Shown: positions 40,066-50,152, counted from the stretch's first letter. The stretch is 64,000 nucleotides of DNA from Mariniflexile jejuense (GCF_042675665.1 NZ_JBHTJI010000042.1:62001-126000); one strand, 5' to 3'. The notes: generated by a model not told the origin, from the letters alone. A program made the numbers and translations.

Positions 40066-40860
40066 TTAATACTTAATTAGCAATTCCCTAGCCCCTTTTA
40101 ATTCCTTCATATCAATTTGTAATTTCTCATTTTCACCTAAAACAAATTTATTCAGTACATACACAAATCGTTTTGATTTATCATTTTCAACAATCATTGG
40201 CGTATTGTATTTATGAATGACTTTTTGTTGCAGTATTTGTAAGGAGGCCTTACGCTTCTTATTACCTTTGACAATTGAAATATCCCAGTAATCAATTTCA
40301 AAATCAATCCCCGAATTATTCACTATTTCCATAACCAAATACACTTCATCTTTGTTGTGTACCATTTTTAGTAGTTTTAAAACGATTCCCTTTTTTCTTT
40401 TTGATGCAATTGAAGAACTCTTTGTTTTTAATAAATATTCTGAGAACATTTTATAATAATTCTTTTTTGGGTTTTCAGTATTTATTGTATCACTCGGATT
40501 TAAAACTTCTATAGTCTTTGGTTTTTCATTACCTATACTTTCGTATTCCTGTATGAAATAATTAAGTTTAGATAAGCTCTTCGAATACTTTAAGATATAG
40601 GAATAAACGTTTCCATCACTGGTTATTGCTAATAAATTACTGGTTTCACCAGGATTTGCTTGTAACAATCCAAAGTATTGTTCCTTTTCCCTATTGTAGG
40701 TGAATGCAAAATTGTTAGTTCCTGTAATTCCCTGACGTATCGGGTTTGGAAAAAACAGGGCAACATTCATTTGGTCATTGGCGAAAATGGTATCCAAAGC
40801 TTGTTGGGCATGTATGCCCATGGACCAAACAATTAATAAATAGGTGATAGTAGTTTTCAT
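40066..40860 (-). CDS. traN: Conjugative transposon protein TraN (DUF4138)
   Basis: The 264-residue protein has a signal peptide to about residue 18 (GIHAQQ). Its body matches Bacteroidetes TraN: an N-terminal beta-domain (DTIFANDQMNVALFFPNPI) and a C-terminal domain with EVYLVMEIVNNSGIDFEIDYW. It is a periplasmic/outer-membrane part of the conjugation channel. It is the last tra gene in the run; the usual following genes (traO, traP, traQ) are absent. Confidence 0.88.
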   Translation of the reverse strand: MKTTITYLLIVWSMGIHAQQALDTIFANDQMNVALFFPNPIRQGITGTNNFAFTYNREKEQYFGLLQANPGETSNLLAITSDGNVYSYILKYSKSLSKLNYFIQEYESIGNEKPKTIEVLNPSDTINTENPKKNYYKMFSEYLLKTKSSSIASKRKKGIVLKLLKMVHNKDEVYLVMEIVNNSGIDFEIDYWDISIVKGNKKRKASLQILQQKVIHKYNTPMIVENDKSKRFVYVLNKFVLGENEKLQIDMKELKGARELLIKY

Positions 40861-40879
40861 AATTATATATTTAATTTCC

Positions 40880-41797
40880 CTACCGGGTTTTTAAGATTAA
40901 TTGATAGTTATTTAAGACTGTTGCTTTGATGTGTCTATTATTTCGTTGGAATATTTTTTTTATACCACTAACTTGGGGCATGCCCGCAATATTGATATCC
41001 TGAACCACATCATCAACTACTTCGCGTGTGGCATCTGCACGAAAACTATTTTCTATATAAATACCTTCGCTTCCATCCTGTAGATCAAATGCTTTGAGTT
41101 TTGTTGGCTGATGGTTGATGTTTTCTATTTCAATGATGACACGATTGGGCTGAAAGCTCACAAAGCCATATACTGGCGTATTTCTTGGTATTTTAACATT
41201 GTTAATATTGGTGTCTTTCATCAATCGCATCCGTAATCTATAATTGGTCTTTACGGTTTGCGTACCATCTACAATAACAGGAATCGCCAAGTCATTACCC
41301 ATAGTTTTAGGCTCTTTGGGATCTGAAGAAAAAAAGAGCTGATGCTCCAATGGCAATTCCTTCATTGAAATAGTAGGTGCTACTTCCAAGATTATGGAAT
41401 CTGTTTTAGATTCGGTTACTTTTATAGTCTCTCTGGGAATTTTACTTCGGTAGGCACTTTCTGAATAACTGATACGTCCTTCGTTATAAATACTATCCAC
41501 CATGCGCATCTTTTCCTTGTTCAATAAATCTGGGTCATAAATACCCGTTGAATCTAGCAGGCGCTCGTCATAAATACTGGGCGCATTGGTTTGCCTAACT
41601 TCCTTCAGGTCATTAAGCGCATCCAATTTGGAGTCGTACGCCTTCTGCTCATCCTTCAATTTGGGTACTTGTATTTGATTGCTATCCAAGGTTGGCTCTT
41701 CACCAGCACCAAGTACAAACATCGCATAGGCTCCAATAAATACGATGATACCCACTAGCATCAATGCAAATACGATTTTTTTCTTTTCTAGTTTCAT
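40880..41797 (-). CDS. traM: Conjugative transposon protein TraM (VirB10-like)
   Basis: The 305-residue protein has a single N-terminal membrane helix (about 9-30), then an acidic, low-complexity linker with repeated Asp/Tyr (LDSTGIYDPDLLNKEK), and a C-terminal beta-barrel domain of the TraM/VirB10 type (NYRLRMRLMKDTNINNVKIP, NTPVYGFVSF). It bridges the inner and outer membranes of the type IV secretion channel. It is in order upstream of traN. Confidence 0.88.
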   Translation of the reverse strand: MKLEKKKIVFALMLVGIIVFIGAYAMFVLGAGEEPTLDSNQIQVPKLKDEQKAYDSKLDALNDLKEVRQTNAPSIYDERLLDSTGIYDPDLLNKEKMRMVDSIYNEGRISYSESAYRSKIPRETIKVTESKTDSIILEVAPTISMKELPLEHQLFFSSDPKEPKTMGNDLAIPVIVDGTQTVKTNYRLRMRLMKDTNINNVKIPRNTPVYGFVSFQPNRVIIEIENINHQPTKLKAFDLQDGSEGIYIENSFRADATREVVDDVVQDINIAGMPQVSGIKKIFQRNNRHIKATVLNNYQLILKTR

Positions 41798-41835
41798 CTT
41801 TAGTTTTTTATTTATTACTCTGTTTTAATTATTTT

Positions 41836-42456
41836 TTATTCTTCATTTTGAATTTTTCTTAGAGCTTTTTCAAAAAAATTGGTAATCAACAAACCATGGG
41901 TGTTATTTGGAAAATGTCTATCCACATGTATCAAGTTTCCTGTTGTTTGTAGTTCATATACATCTATGATGGTTCCGCGGTTCACTTCAAATATGGTCGT
42001 GGTTTCAAAACTGTAAGGCTCTTTTGTTATATCTACTTTGGATACAATAGACAACACTTTTTGTACTAATGAATACTGAAGCAACCGATTATAAACACCA
42101 TCAGATTTTTTCTGTCGGTATAATTCATCAACTGAACTATTACCTAGCCAAAGCGCTTTTTCCAAATGCTTTTCATAATTACTTGCATCGATATGATAAA
42201 AATATTTATGGAACAGTTCTATATGAGCCAAAGCTTCTACTTCTAAATTTTCACGTTGTTTAACTAGTTTTAAGGGTATCACACTACCATCCGTATTGAC
42301 CATAAATGCAGTGTTGATGGTTTCTTTATGTAATTTTATGACCAACACCACAGACACAACACTGATTAATGTTGCACCAATGATGGCTGACAAAACAATA
42401 AAACGGTTCAGTTTTAAGATGGTATAAATATTTTTATAAGGTGTTTTTGCTTCCAT
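41836..42456 (-). CDS. traK: Conjugative transposon protein TraK (VirB8-like)
   Basis: The 206-residue protein has a transmembrane helix at about 18-38 and a periplasmic VirB8-like domain (LVKQRENLEVEALAHIELFHKYF, near the YEKHLEKALWLG segment). The length is normal for TraK. It belongs to the assembly scaffold of the conjugation apparatus. No traL gene fits in the 38 bp before traM, although TraL usually lies between traK and traM. Confidence 0.87.
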   Translation of the reverse strand: MEAKTPYKNIYTILKLNRFIVLSAIIGATLISVVSVVLVIKLHKETINTAFMVNTDGSVIPLKLVKQRENLEVEALAHIELFHKYFYHIDASNYEKHLEKALWLGNSSVDELYRQKKSDGVYNRLLQYSLVQKVLSIVSKVDITKEPYSFETTTIFEVNRGTIIDVYELQTTGNLIHVDRHFPNNTHGLLITNFFEKALRKIQNEE

Positions 42457-42514
42457 TTGGCTTTTAGTTTTTTGTTTTCAATCATTGGTTATTTATGAAT
42501 GTATCTTAGAATCC

Positions 42515-43360
42515 TTAGGCACTACCAGAGAAGAGTTTGAATGTAAAAGCGGTGGCGCGTCTATATAGCTTGAATTTTAATAAAACAACAAACCCTATTG
42601 ATCCTAACTGGATTACTGGTGCAAAAAATTGACTGCCCCAATCTGTTCCAAATAAGGTGGACCAAAAATTGGTATTCACTTCGGTATAGAGGGTGTTTAT
42701 AAATACATTCACCAGAAAAAACGCTGGTACTAACATATACACGGCTGCATATAGCTTAAAGAAATTATAGGCCAACCCCCTAAACTTTTCAAAAACAGCT
42801 AGACTAATCACCAAAGGAAAAAATGCTTGCATAATGCCCAATAAAAAGTAGCGTTCTGCCAAAAACAGTGGATAAATAAACAGATCTAATAACCACAGAA
42901 ACAGTCCTATTATAAAAGCTACGACCTTCAATCCAAACAATGGTGTAACCAATGCTTCATAAAGTAATGCCATAGCTTTACTGGCGGCTTCCAATACACT
43001 CACATCCTGTTCCAAATCTACATCTTGCATTTGCAATGGAAGGAGTGCTGGAACCGTATCCCTGTATTGAGCTTCAATAGACACCAATATGGAATCAAAT
43101 ACACCCAATACTTGTGTGGAGAAAATAACCAATATAACTATTGCTAAATTTTTGGCGAGTTCTGCAGGCGTCAATCCCCATGTATAGCCATCATTATTGG
43201 CTATACCCTCATTATATTTTTTTAGAATATTAATCAGAAAGAACAGAATAGCCAAGGTTTTCATACCAGTAATCGTGTACTGCGAAAAATCACTGTTCTT
43301 AATGGTTGCAAATACTGCATCCACATATTCCAATCCTATGCCTAAAAAAACACCTGCCAT
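42515..43360 (-). CDS. traJ: Conjugative transposon protein TraJ (VirB6-like)
   Basis: The 281-residue protein has about six hydrophobic helices and a final short basic tail (KFKLYRRATAFTFKLFSGSA). The pattern LLDLFIYPLFLAERYFLLGIMQAFFPLVISL is typical of TraJ. It is the polytopic inner-membrane channel component. Length is slightly below the usual 300-340 residues. It is preceded by traI with a 2-bp gap. Confidence 0.82.
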   Translation of the reverse strand: MAGVFLGIGLEYVDAVFATIKNSDFSQYTITGMKTLAILFFLINILKKYNEGIANNDGYTWGLTPAELAKNLAIVILVIFSTQVLGVFDSILVSIEAQYRDTVPALLPLQMQDVDLEQDVSVLEAASKAMALLYEALVTPLFGLKVVAFIIGLFLWLLDLFIYPLFLAERYFLLGIMQAFFPLVISLAVFEKFRGLAYNFFKLYAAVYMLVPAFFLVNVFINTLYTEVNTNFWSTLFGTDWGSQFFAPVIQLGSIGFVVLLKFKLYRRATAFTFKLFSGSA

Positions 43361-43362
43361 GG

Positions 43363-44007
43363 CTAATAATTGGTTTCTCTATTATTGATTTTATCCTGCA
43401 TCGTTCTAAATGAAATTATGCTTTTATATAACCTAGTCTTTTGTTCTATGTCTGCAACCATTTGTTTGGACTGTTGTTCTTTTTCTTTTAAAAACATAGC
43501 ACGCTCCGCATCCGTCATTTTTAGTGTATCACTTGATAAAATTTGCGCTATAAAATCAAGGTCATCCAAAGATTGCTCTATGATGCTATTGAATGATTCT
43601 GAAATACGATCCACTTCATCTACTTTGATGTAAGGAGAATTTAGAATATCTCTTAAATCCTTTTGAACCATGTTAAAGAGCTTCTGGTTATTTTTGGTCA
43701 ATTCTTTGACGGCCTTGAGTTGCTTGATTACATTGTTAACTTTTTCAATGTTCTCCTTTTGCTGTTTTAAAAACTCTACGGATTTTAAAAGCTGTGAGGT
43801 TTGTTTTGCTGATTCTACAAGCGATTTTGCTAAACTTATAAAATTGGTATTATCATAAACTGGCATCCCCTGGGCCATCATGTAACCAGATAATGACGTG
43901 ATTAGGATCAGTGTCATAATAACTGTTTTTATGGTGTTTTTATAATATGCTCCTTGCGCATGTCTAAAATCCTGGAATAAGCTGTGGTTTGTTTTTATAA
44001 TTTTCAT
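43363..44007 (-). CDS. traI: Conjugal transfer protein TraI (DUF4141, VirB5-like)
   Basis: The 214-residue protein has a leader with a hydrophobic helix at about 28-45 and a long coiled-coil body (QTSQLLKSVEFLKQQKENIEKVNNVIKQL region). This matches the DUF4141/TraI family located after traG in Bacteroidetes elements. It is probably a periplasmic or pilus-tip-associated component. The N-terminal 27 residues may be over-extended; a later ATG (about residue 31) would give a neater signal peptide. Confidence 0.78.
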   Translation of the reverse strand: MKIIKTNHSLFQDFRHAQGAYYKNTIKTVIMTLILITSLSGYMMAQGMPVYDNTNFISLAKSLVESAKQTSQLLKSVEFLKQQKENIEKVNNVIKQLKAVKELTKNNQKLFNMVQKDLRDILNSPYIKVDEVDRISESFNSIIEQSLDDLDFIAQILSSDTLKMTDAERAMFLKEKEQQSKQMVADIEQKTRLYKSIISFRTMQDKINNRETNY

Positions 44008-44058
44008 GATGTTTTATTTTAATACTTTTTAAGGTTCTGTATGGGTTAATGATTCTTG

Positions 44059-46465
44059 TTATTGTTTTTTGATGATGAACTCCTTAATTGCCTGTTCCAT
44101 GCTTCCATGTTTGTTATAGAGGTTCATAATGATTTCACTTTCGCTACCGTCGGTCAGGTAAGCCGCATACACTTCTTTGGGAACTTCCAATCTGAAGATG
44201 TTACTCTCCTTCCCTATTTTGATAAACATTTCGGTGTACTTTCTGGTGCCTACCAAGTTGTTACGTATGGATTTCAGTTGGTTTAAGTCATGGCTCGAAA
44301 GATGCAAGCGCTTTTGAAGCTCATCATACCCTTTTTCATTTCGTAGACTATAAATAACCTGAGTGTTTTCCAAAATACTGGCCGATGTGGAATTATTGGG
44401 TAACTGGTTGATGGATTGCAAAATGATACCAATCGCACCGTTTTGCTTCCTAATAGCTTGGTAATAGAACTCCACACTTTCCAATACATTTTCAAACTTT
44501 AGTTGTTTGGCAAACTCATCAAATAGAATGATGCCTCTTTCGGCTTTGTTTCGCCAAATTGTGCGCTGAATGGCAGATTTAATAAGTTTCAACATCACCG
44601 AGAGAATTTCCTTGTTATCCTTAACTTCATCGAGTTCAAAGACTATCAATCGCTTATCTTCTATTTTATAGGTTTGGTCTTCACTAATATTGAACAGAAA
44701 ACTGTACAATCCTGTTCCCACATATTCTGAAAGGATATGCAGAAAAATTATAGACACTGAAATGTGCTTCTTGGATGTTTAGTGCCGTTATGAGTGTTTC
44801 TTTTTCATCATCCACAAATTGATATAGACTTGCCAGTGAATGGGCTTGTCGTGTTTTAGTATAATACCGTAGTAATACTTTTTTCATAGCCACCTGCTCT
44901 GCTTTGGTGGTTGTTTTGCCTGAAGCCATAAGCTCCAATAGAAACATTGTCAAATCCTCCAAACGTTCTGGCGTTAAATCGGCATCACTGGAAATATAAA
45001 AGGGATTGATGCCTAGATTTTTTCCTTGCTCATATTTTAAAATGATATGGTCTTTGGGATACAACTTGGCAAATTTAGAATAGGATCCTCCCAAATCGAT
45101 AATGACCAGCCGAACACCATCCTCAAAATATTGCCTTAGAATATTGTTGGCTAAAAAGGATTTCCCCTCGCCCGTTGGAGCAAAAATGGCAAAGTTCCTC
45201 GCTTTGATGCGTTTTTTTTGCTCATCCCAAACATCTTTAAGCACTGGAATATTATACTGCCGGTCATTGAATAGAATACCCTTGGCATCGGATCGGTAGT
45301 TGGTGTTATTGATATATAGACAGAGGGCATGCTTTAAATCGGTAACATACAAATCCGCATTGGAAAAATTGGAAGCAAAACAACAAAAGCTATTCAGGTA
45401 ATAGTGCTTCCGCTCTTCGCCTTTGGGATAATAGGGTACAATATCAAGTTCCTTGAACTCTGCTTTTATTTTAGATGCTATTGTATTTAATGCTGTGACT
45501 TCATGTGACCAAAAAACAATGTTCAGATGCCCCCGGATGATCCGTGAGGTGTCATCTTCATTAATTTGGTTCACAATGTCCTCGATTTTTTTTAAAACTA
45601 CTTTGTTCTGTGTCCCGAAATTGGAACTTTTGTTGAGTTCCTCTATTTTCTTCTCCAGTAGTTTTCGCCATTTATGCTTGTCATCTAAATAGATGATTTG
45701 ATTGATGATATGGTTTTCATTGAGGTTCAATCCCAACCCATCAATAAAGCCTTGGTGGAACACAAAATCATCGGAGGTAAATTTATCATTCGTTTTACTG
45801 CTCTGTACGACATCTCCAAAGCAGAGTTCACTATTCACTGCCAAGACATCAAAATGGTTTTCCCCAATTTCAATATTTGATTTTTTGAGCTGAATATCGG
45901 TGTCAAAATCCTCATTAAAGCCATTAAAATAAGCTTCTGAAATAGATCGTATTTCAGTCTCAACCATTGGCAACAAAGATACCTTCCGACTGTTATTGAT
46001 AAATGAAACCGCATCGTTTACGGCTGTAATAAATGCTTGTACGTTTTGATCTAATGCCTTGTATATGCCTTTTTTTATATGTCGAAACGGATTGGTAAAC
46101 TTGGAGGCATTGAGTGCTTTATTTAATGGTAAAATAAAAAATAGATAGGAACTGTGATTTAGGCATTCCCTCCCTTTAAAATAATTATAGGTAGCTTGTT
46201 CCAAAAAGCTTTCATTTGGAATATTATTGGCACGATATGTTGCCTTTTGGTAAATATCCTGTTTATGGATAGCAGTCCCTATTGGTAGGGATTTGAACCC
46301 CTGAAACCAAGCGGCATGAATTTCTTCAAAGTCGGACTCGGACAAGGTATACACTTCGGGCAATTCTAGTTTATAACATAATACTACATTGCCGTTATTT
46401 GCAAATAAGATATGGTCTTGGATATCCAAAATGGGATGGTATGTTGCAAGATTAATAGCCTTCAT
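44059..46465 (-). pseudogene. traG: TraG conjugation ATPase (VirB4-type), split by a +1 frameshift
   Basis: Two overlapping frames (46,465 down to about 44,748, then about 44,742 down to 44,059) together give 801 codons, the normal TraG length. The first has the N-terminal VirB4 domain and Walker A (PTGEGKSFLANN, about 430). The second has Walker B (GIILFDEFAKQL, about 648) and the helicase-like tail. The frames join at a run of five A on the plus strand (44,743-44,747). Removing one restores YNFLHILSEYVGTG across the junction. Walker A and B end up on separate polypeptides, so the gene is inactive unless this is a sequencing error or slippage rescues it. The start overlaps traF by 14 bp. Confidence 0.88.
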
Positions 46466-46736
46466 AATACAAGTGACTTTGCTTTTTATTACTAATGGAT
46501 TGTGGAAACACCTTTTTAAAATGCATTAAGGATGGATTTTTTATAAAGTGTGTCAAAACGATATACAACATACCATTGAATAGAAATACCATGATGATGA
46601 CCAAAAAACTAAAGGAAAAAATGATAACTAATAGTGATCCTATAACGGCGGTCATCATGAGCGCAAACAATGCTATGGGCAGTCCCATAATCGTTGCGCG
46701 CTTTCTAATATTTCTATAGATTTTAAAGGTTTTCAT
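46452..46736 (-). CDS. traF: Conjugal transfer protein TraF (DUF4133, VirB3-like)
   Basis: The 94-residue protein has the DUF4133 pattern: a basic start (KIYRNIRKRATIMGLP) and two hydrophobic helices at about 18-38 and 40-65. It is an inner-membrane partner of TraG. It overlaps the traG start by 14 bp and follows traE, the standard gene order. Confidence 0.85.
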   Translation of the reverse strand: MKTFKIYRNIRKRATIMGLPIALFALMMTAVIGSLLVIIFSFSFLVIIMVFLFNGMLYIVLTHFIKNPSLMHFKKVFPQSISNKKQSHLYYEGY

Positions 46737-46770
46737 TGCTATATTTTATTCATAAATGGTGTATAGCAAC

Positions 46771-47058
46771 TTATACTACGATGCCAATGAGATAGGTAAA
46801 GATGCCTACCACGGCTCCAGCTATTAGTACAAATACAAGCACACGTGTGATGCCCTTTTTCAAATCGGCATTCTCCCCAAAGAAATGACCTGCATTAAAT
46901 AGAAAACCTACCAAGAATATAACCCCCAAAATGATGGGGAAAATGGTTCGAATGGTATCGGAAACATCATTAACAGAATCTTCAATGCCTCCAATCTGTG
47001 CAAAAATGGAGGTTGAAACCAGCAGTAATAGCATGGTAAAATAAATTGATTTTTTCAT
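46771..47058 (-). CDS. traE: Conjugal transfer protein TraE (DUF4134, pilin-like)
   Basis: The 95-residue protein has a signal peptide to about 20 (SIFAQ) and two transmembrane helices (about 38-58 and 72-93) separated by a polar turn with FFGENADLKKG. This is the DUF4134/TraE family, resembling VirB2 pilin. It is the first gene of the tra operon; its promoter must lie in the 155-bp divergent region before the amidase gene. Confidence 0.85.
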   Translation of the reverse strand: MKKSIYFTMLLLLVSTSIFAQIGGIEDSVNDVSDTIRTIFPIILGVIFLVGFLFNAGHFFGENADLKKGITRVLVFVLIAGAVVGIFTYLIGIVV

Positions 47059-47213
47059 AAGAATTAAAATTTAGGTTTTTAATAGTTTTGATTCTTTAAA
47101 ATTACAATATATTTGTTTTTAAACTACTGATTATCAATATTTTAGTAAATAATATTATTTGATTTACATTGTAGATAATTGCAACTAAAAGCCATTAAAT
47201 TTTATGGTTTTAG

Positions 47214-47885
47214 ATGCAAAAAGGATTGATATTTATGAAAACCAATTTGAAAATGAAGCTCAAAAACGTCTTATTTCTTCTAGCGATGCTGAAAATGTGC
47301 TTCCTTTTTGGACAAAATTTGGATGCACGAAAAAGAATTGTTATTGATGTGGGGCATGGTGGAAAAGATTCTGGTGCCATTGGCATAAATGGCATCCAGG
47401 AAAAGGATGTGGTTTTGTATATTGCCCAGGAAATTATTAGGCTTAATAAAACGATTTTTGATGATAAACTGGATATTTATTTGACCAGATACTCTGATAC
47501 GTTTATTGCGCTTTCTGATAGAAGTCGATTGGCTAAAGCTTTAATGGCGGATGTGCTTGTGTCTTTGCATTGTAATGCATCTCCATACTATTCTAAAGGT
47601 ATTGAAGTTTATGTGCATAATTCTGAAAAATTGCATATTAAAGAATCTATTGCTTTGGGAACAACTATTTTAAATGAAAGCACACAAAAGCTGCGGTTTG
47701 AAAAACGAGGTTTGAAATCTGCTAATTTTCAGGTATTAAGGGAAACTGTTGGTTTTTGTCCCTCTGTACTTGTTGAAATTGGATTTGTGACGAATATGAA
47801 TGAGGCTGATTATTTTTTGAAGCTCTCAAATATTAGGGCTATGGCTTTGTCTATTTTAGTTGGAATATATAATTATTTAAAATGA
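47214..47885 (+). CDS. N-acetylmuramoyl-L-alanine amidase (Amidase_3)
   Basis: The 223-residue protein (start possibly the ATG at 47,235) has a signal-like segment to about 34 and the Amidase_3 zinc motifs: DVGHGGKDSGAIG, LHCNAS and VLVEIGFVTN with the catalytic Glu. It cleaves the peptide stem from peptidoglycan. It is transcribed divergently from traE, so it may open the cell wall for the transfer channel. The sequence is intact. Confidence 0.85.
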   Translation: MQKGLIFMKTNLKMKLKNVLFLLAMLKMCFLFGQNLDARKRIVIDVGHGGKDSGAIGINGIQEKDVVLYIAQEIIRLNKTIFDDKLDIYLTRYSDTFIALSDRSRLAKALMADVLVSLHCNASPYYSKGIEVYVHNSEKLHIKESIALGTTILNESTQKLRFEKRGLKSANFQVLRETVGFCPSVLVEIGFVTNMNEADYFLKLSNIRAMALSILVGIYNYLK

Positions 47886-47987
47886 TTCATGGAAAATTGT
47901 TAATTGAGATTTTTAAGAGTATTAAAGCGATAATTAAAACTACGCTTAAGGAATTTATTCTTTCACTTAAAAAAATGAATTGAAATA

Positions 47988-48321
47988 CTAAATATTAAAA
48001 GATTTATACATAATACTCTTTTCTCTTTTTGCAATACCTATGTTATCAGCTTCATTTCCCCATGTTGAGACGACGGTTTTTACTTGAGTTAGTATGGTAT
48101 CCATTTGGTTATTGTCTAGACGAAAAAAAGCACAGACACTTTTTTGCCAAATCATAATCCAGCACATTGTTATCTGTATCGATATTGAGTGCCAACCCAT
48201 CTTTGTCTATTGAGGGATTTAAATCGTATACAGGAGACAATACCCATCCTAAGCTTGTTAGAATAAAACCATGATTAAGTAAGTGGTCGTCTGTATTGGA
48301 AATAGCATTTACTTTTCTTAT
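47988..48321 (-). pseudogene. hipA-like C-terminal remnant with a frameshift
   Basis: Reading the minus strand from 48,321 gives the HipA catalytic end: VNAISNTDDHLLNHGF, LSPVYDLNPS, then DYDLA. A run of six A/T (48,140-48,145) then shifts the frame; dropping one base continues as KSVCAFFRLDNNQ to the stop at 47,988. The N-terminal two-thirds of the kinase are missing: an in-frame TAG sits at 48,322-48,324. It is a different HipA lineage from the intact copy at 34,985. It cannot be functional. Confidence 0.75.
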
Positions 48322-48334
48322 CTATCATTTAAAT

Positions 48335-48381
48335 GATTGTTATTTCATACAAATACACTGATTATGATTGAAATAACAATC
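48335..48381. repeat. Perfect 13-bp inverted repeat at a remnant boundary
   Basis: GATTGTTATTTCA (48,335-48,347) and TGAAATAACAATC (48,369-48,381) enclose 21 nt. A T5 run follows on the plus strand. Next to it is the 14-bp perfect palindrome ATCATTTAAATGAT (48,324-48,337). It lies exactly between the truncated hipA remnant and the next remnant, so it may mark a rearrangement joint or a former terminator. Confidence 0.6.
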
Positions 48382-48390
48382 TTTTTATAG

Positions 48391-48635
48391 TTTAAGCCTT
48401 CTAATAGAAACTTTATTAATAATTTGAATAATGTAAAAGCTATTAAAAATCCTGACGGATTAAAAACAAAAATTCTAGCTAGTATAACCAGAAAAAAATT
48501 AACAATGAAATAAGCACTCTTTCAAAATTATTAGAAATGTACACTAAAGCCAAAGTGCTTGATACTGAATATAATTTGAAAGATAAGATAGGTTATATAA
48601 ATTTAGATACTATGCTTTATGGAAATGCAAAATAA
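48391..48635 (+). pseudogene. Unidentified gene remnant with a frameshift
   Basis: One frame runs from 48,391 to a stop at 48,511-48,513, and the next frame continues to a stop at 48,633-48,635. The two join at a run of seven A (48,492-48,498). The combined tail has ordinary coding composition (KAIKNPDGLKTKILAS ... STLSKLLEMYTKAKVL ... GYINLDTMLYGNAK). I do not recognise the family. There is no start codon in a good context, so only a C-terminal end remains. The alternative is chance open frame. Confidence 0.4.
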
Positions 48636-48675
48636 ATTTTCATTATATCAATTTACCACCCACCTTTCTACCCAC

Positions 48676-50055
48676 CTAAGGAAGTATATAATTAATTTTC
48701 CAATGGCCACCTTTAGCACTACCAACTCTTTCAATAAGACCTAAGTCTTTTAGGGTGTCTAGATTATTATCAATGGCAGTGGCACTTAAGTCAACTTTCT
48801 CTTCAAGTTCTCTTTTAGAAATTTTACTGTTTTCATGAATAGCTTTAATAATATTAACTCTATTATCAGTAAGATTACCTACCCACTTATCTACCCACTT
48901 ATTAAAATCAAAAGGTCTTCTAACAGTTACTGTAAATATTCCTTCAGTATTAAATTCAGGTTCAGTTAAATCAGCTTCAATCATTAAATCTCTCATTCTG
49001 CTAATACCTGAACCTATTTGCTCAACCATTCTTATTCTTTCAAATAGACCAAATATTAAAGGATTTCTACTTAAGCTTCTTTTACCAAATTCATTTTTGG
49101 GAATACCACTAATTAAACCACCAGGGTTAGAAATCTCAACGCGATCATTAAACACTTCAATGGTAATACGAGCTCCTTTATCATAATAATCTCTATGAGC
49201 AAGAGCATTTATTATAGCTTCTTTGAAAACTGTTTCTGGAATTTCCCAAATTTCTTTTCTTGGTTGAGAGCCTTCTCCTTCAATATCATATCGAATATTT
49301 AGTTTAGATTTTATCCAAACCATAGCCTGAAGAAACTATCGATATAATGTACCTGACATTGTTTGGTCATCCACAATAAATCGTTTATCAATACCATCAA
49401 AAGCGACACAAGGAATGACTGCTTTTTCGAAAAACTGCTCTGGATTTTGAGCAAAAAACAAAGTAGCTCCATTTTTCAGAAACCCTTCATTAGTAATCAA
49501 CTTTAAATTGTTAAAAACCTGCTCATTTGAAACCGTTGAACTCAAACCTGCCAACTCTTTAAATTGATCAATATTTTTATCAGGAATGTCTTTAACTAAA
49601 TCAATTTCTTTGCATGGTGCCTCGTCAAAATAAATGCGATCTGCTTGTTGGAAGAAATCCCTCATTTCTTCAACTGTTGTTAGCTTTTGAGAGTTTGGGC
49701 CTTGACGCACATAAATTGCTCCAGAAAGCACATAAGGTTTATTTGCACCTGAAGGCACTTCTATTACCACGACATCCTTAGCATCAATCTGTATGGTATA
49801 AATTTCACAATGCAATGCTGGTGTTAATTCATTGATAGAATTTTGAAGTGCAGAACGTTTTGCATTATTAAAAGAAACACCTTGAATTACATTATTATCA
49901 TCAACTCCAATAAAAAGCACACCACCAGAAGCATTAGCAAACGCACAAATTTCTTCGGTAATCTCCTTGACCTTACTTGGAATGCTTTTTTTGAATTCGA
50001 CATTGTATCCTTCACCAGAAGCAATAAGTGATTTTATTTCAGTGCTATTTAACAT
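48676..50055 (-). pseudogene. Schlafen/AlbA_2-type ATP-binding regulator, broken by an amber codon
   Basis: The frame from 50,055 to 48,676 is 460 codons, interrupted only by a TAG at 49,336-49,338 (after GTLYR). Both halves are one family. The N-terminal AlbA_2/Schlafen domain has VEFKKSIPSKVKEITEEICAFAN and GGVLFIGVDD. The C-terminal half has an ATPase-like segment (EAIINALAHRDYY, RMVEQIGSGISRMRDLM) and a winged helix (about 400-459). Changing TAG to CAG would restore the usual Gln. If the lower part were made alone from ATG 49,323 it would lack the nucleic-acid-binding domain. These proteins are regulators or phage-defence-like factors. Confidence 0.8.
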
Positions 50056-50152
50056 AAATTAGTTGATTATTAAGTGTAACAAAGCTATTCAAATTGTTTT
50101 GTTTTTAGATCCTTATATTCCAATTTTGTCGGTGTTATGTCGGTGTTATGAT

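Noticed and set aside
44056..46719. Several plus-strand ORFs of 60-80 codons opposite traG and traF
   Set aside because: They mirror the antisense of well-supported genes and contain no recognisable domain.
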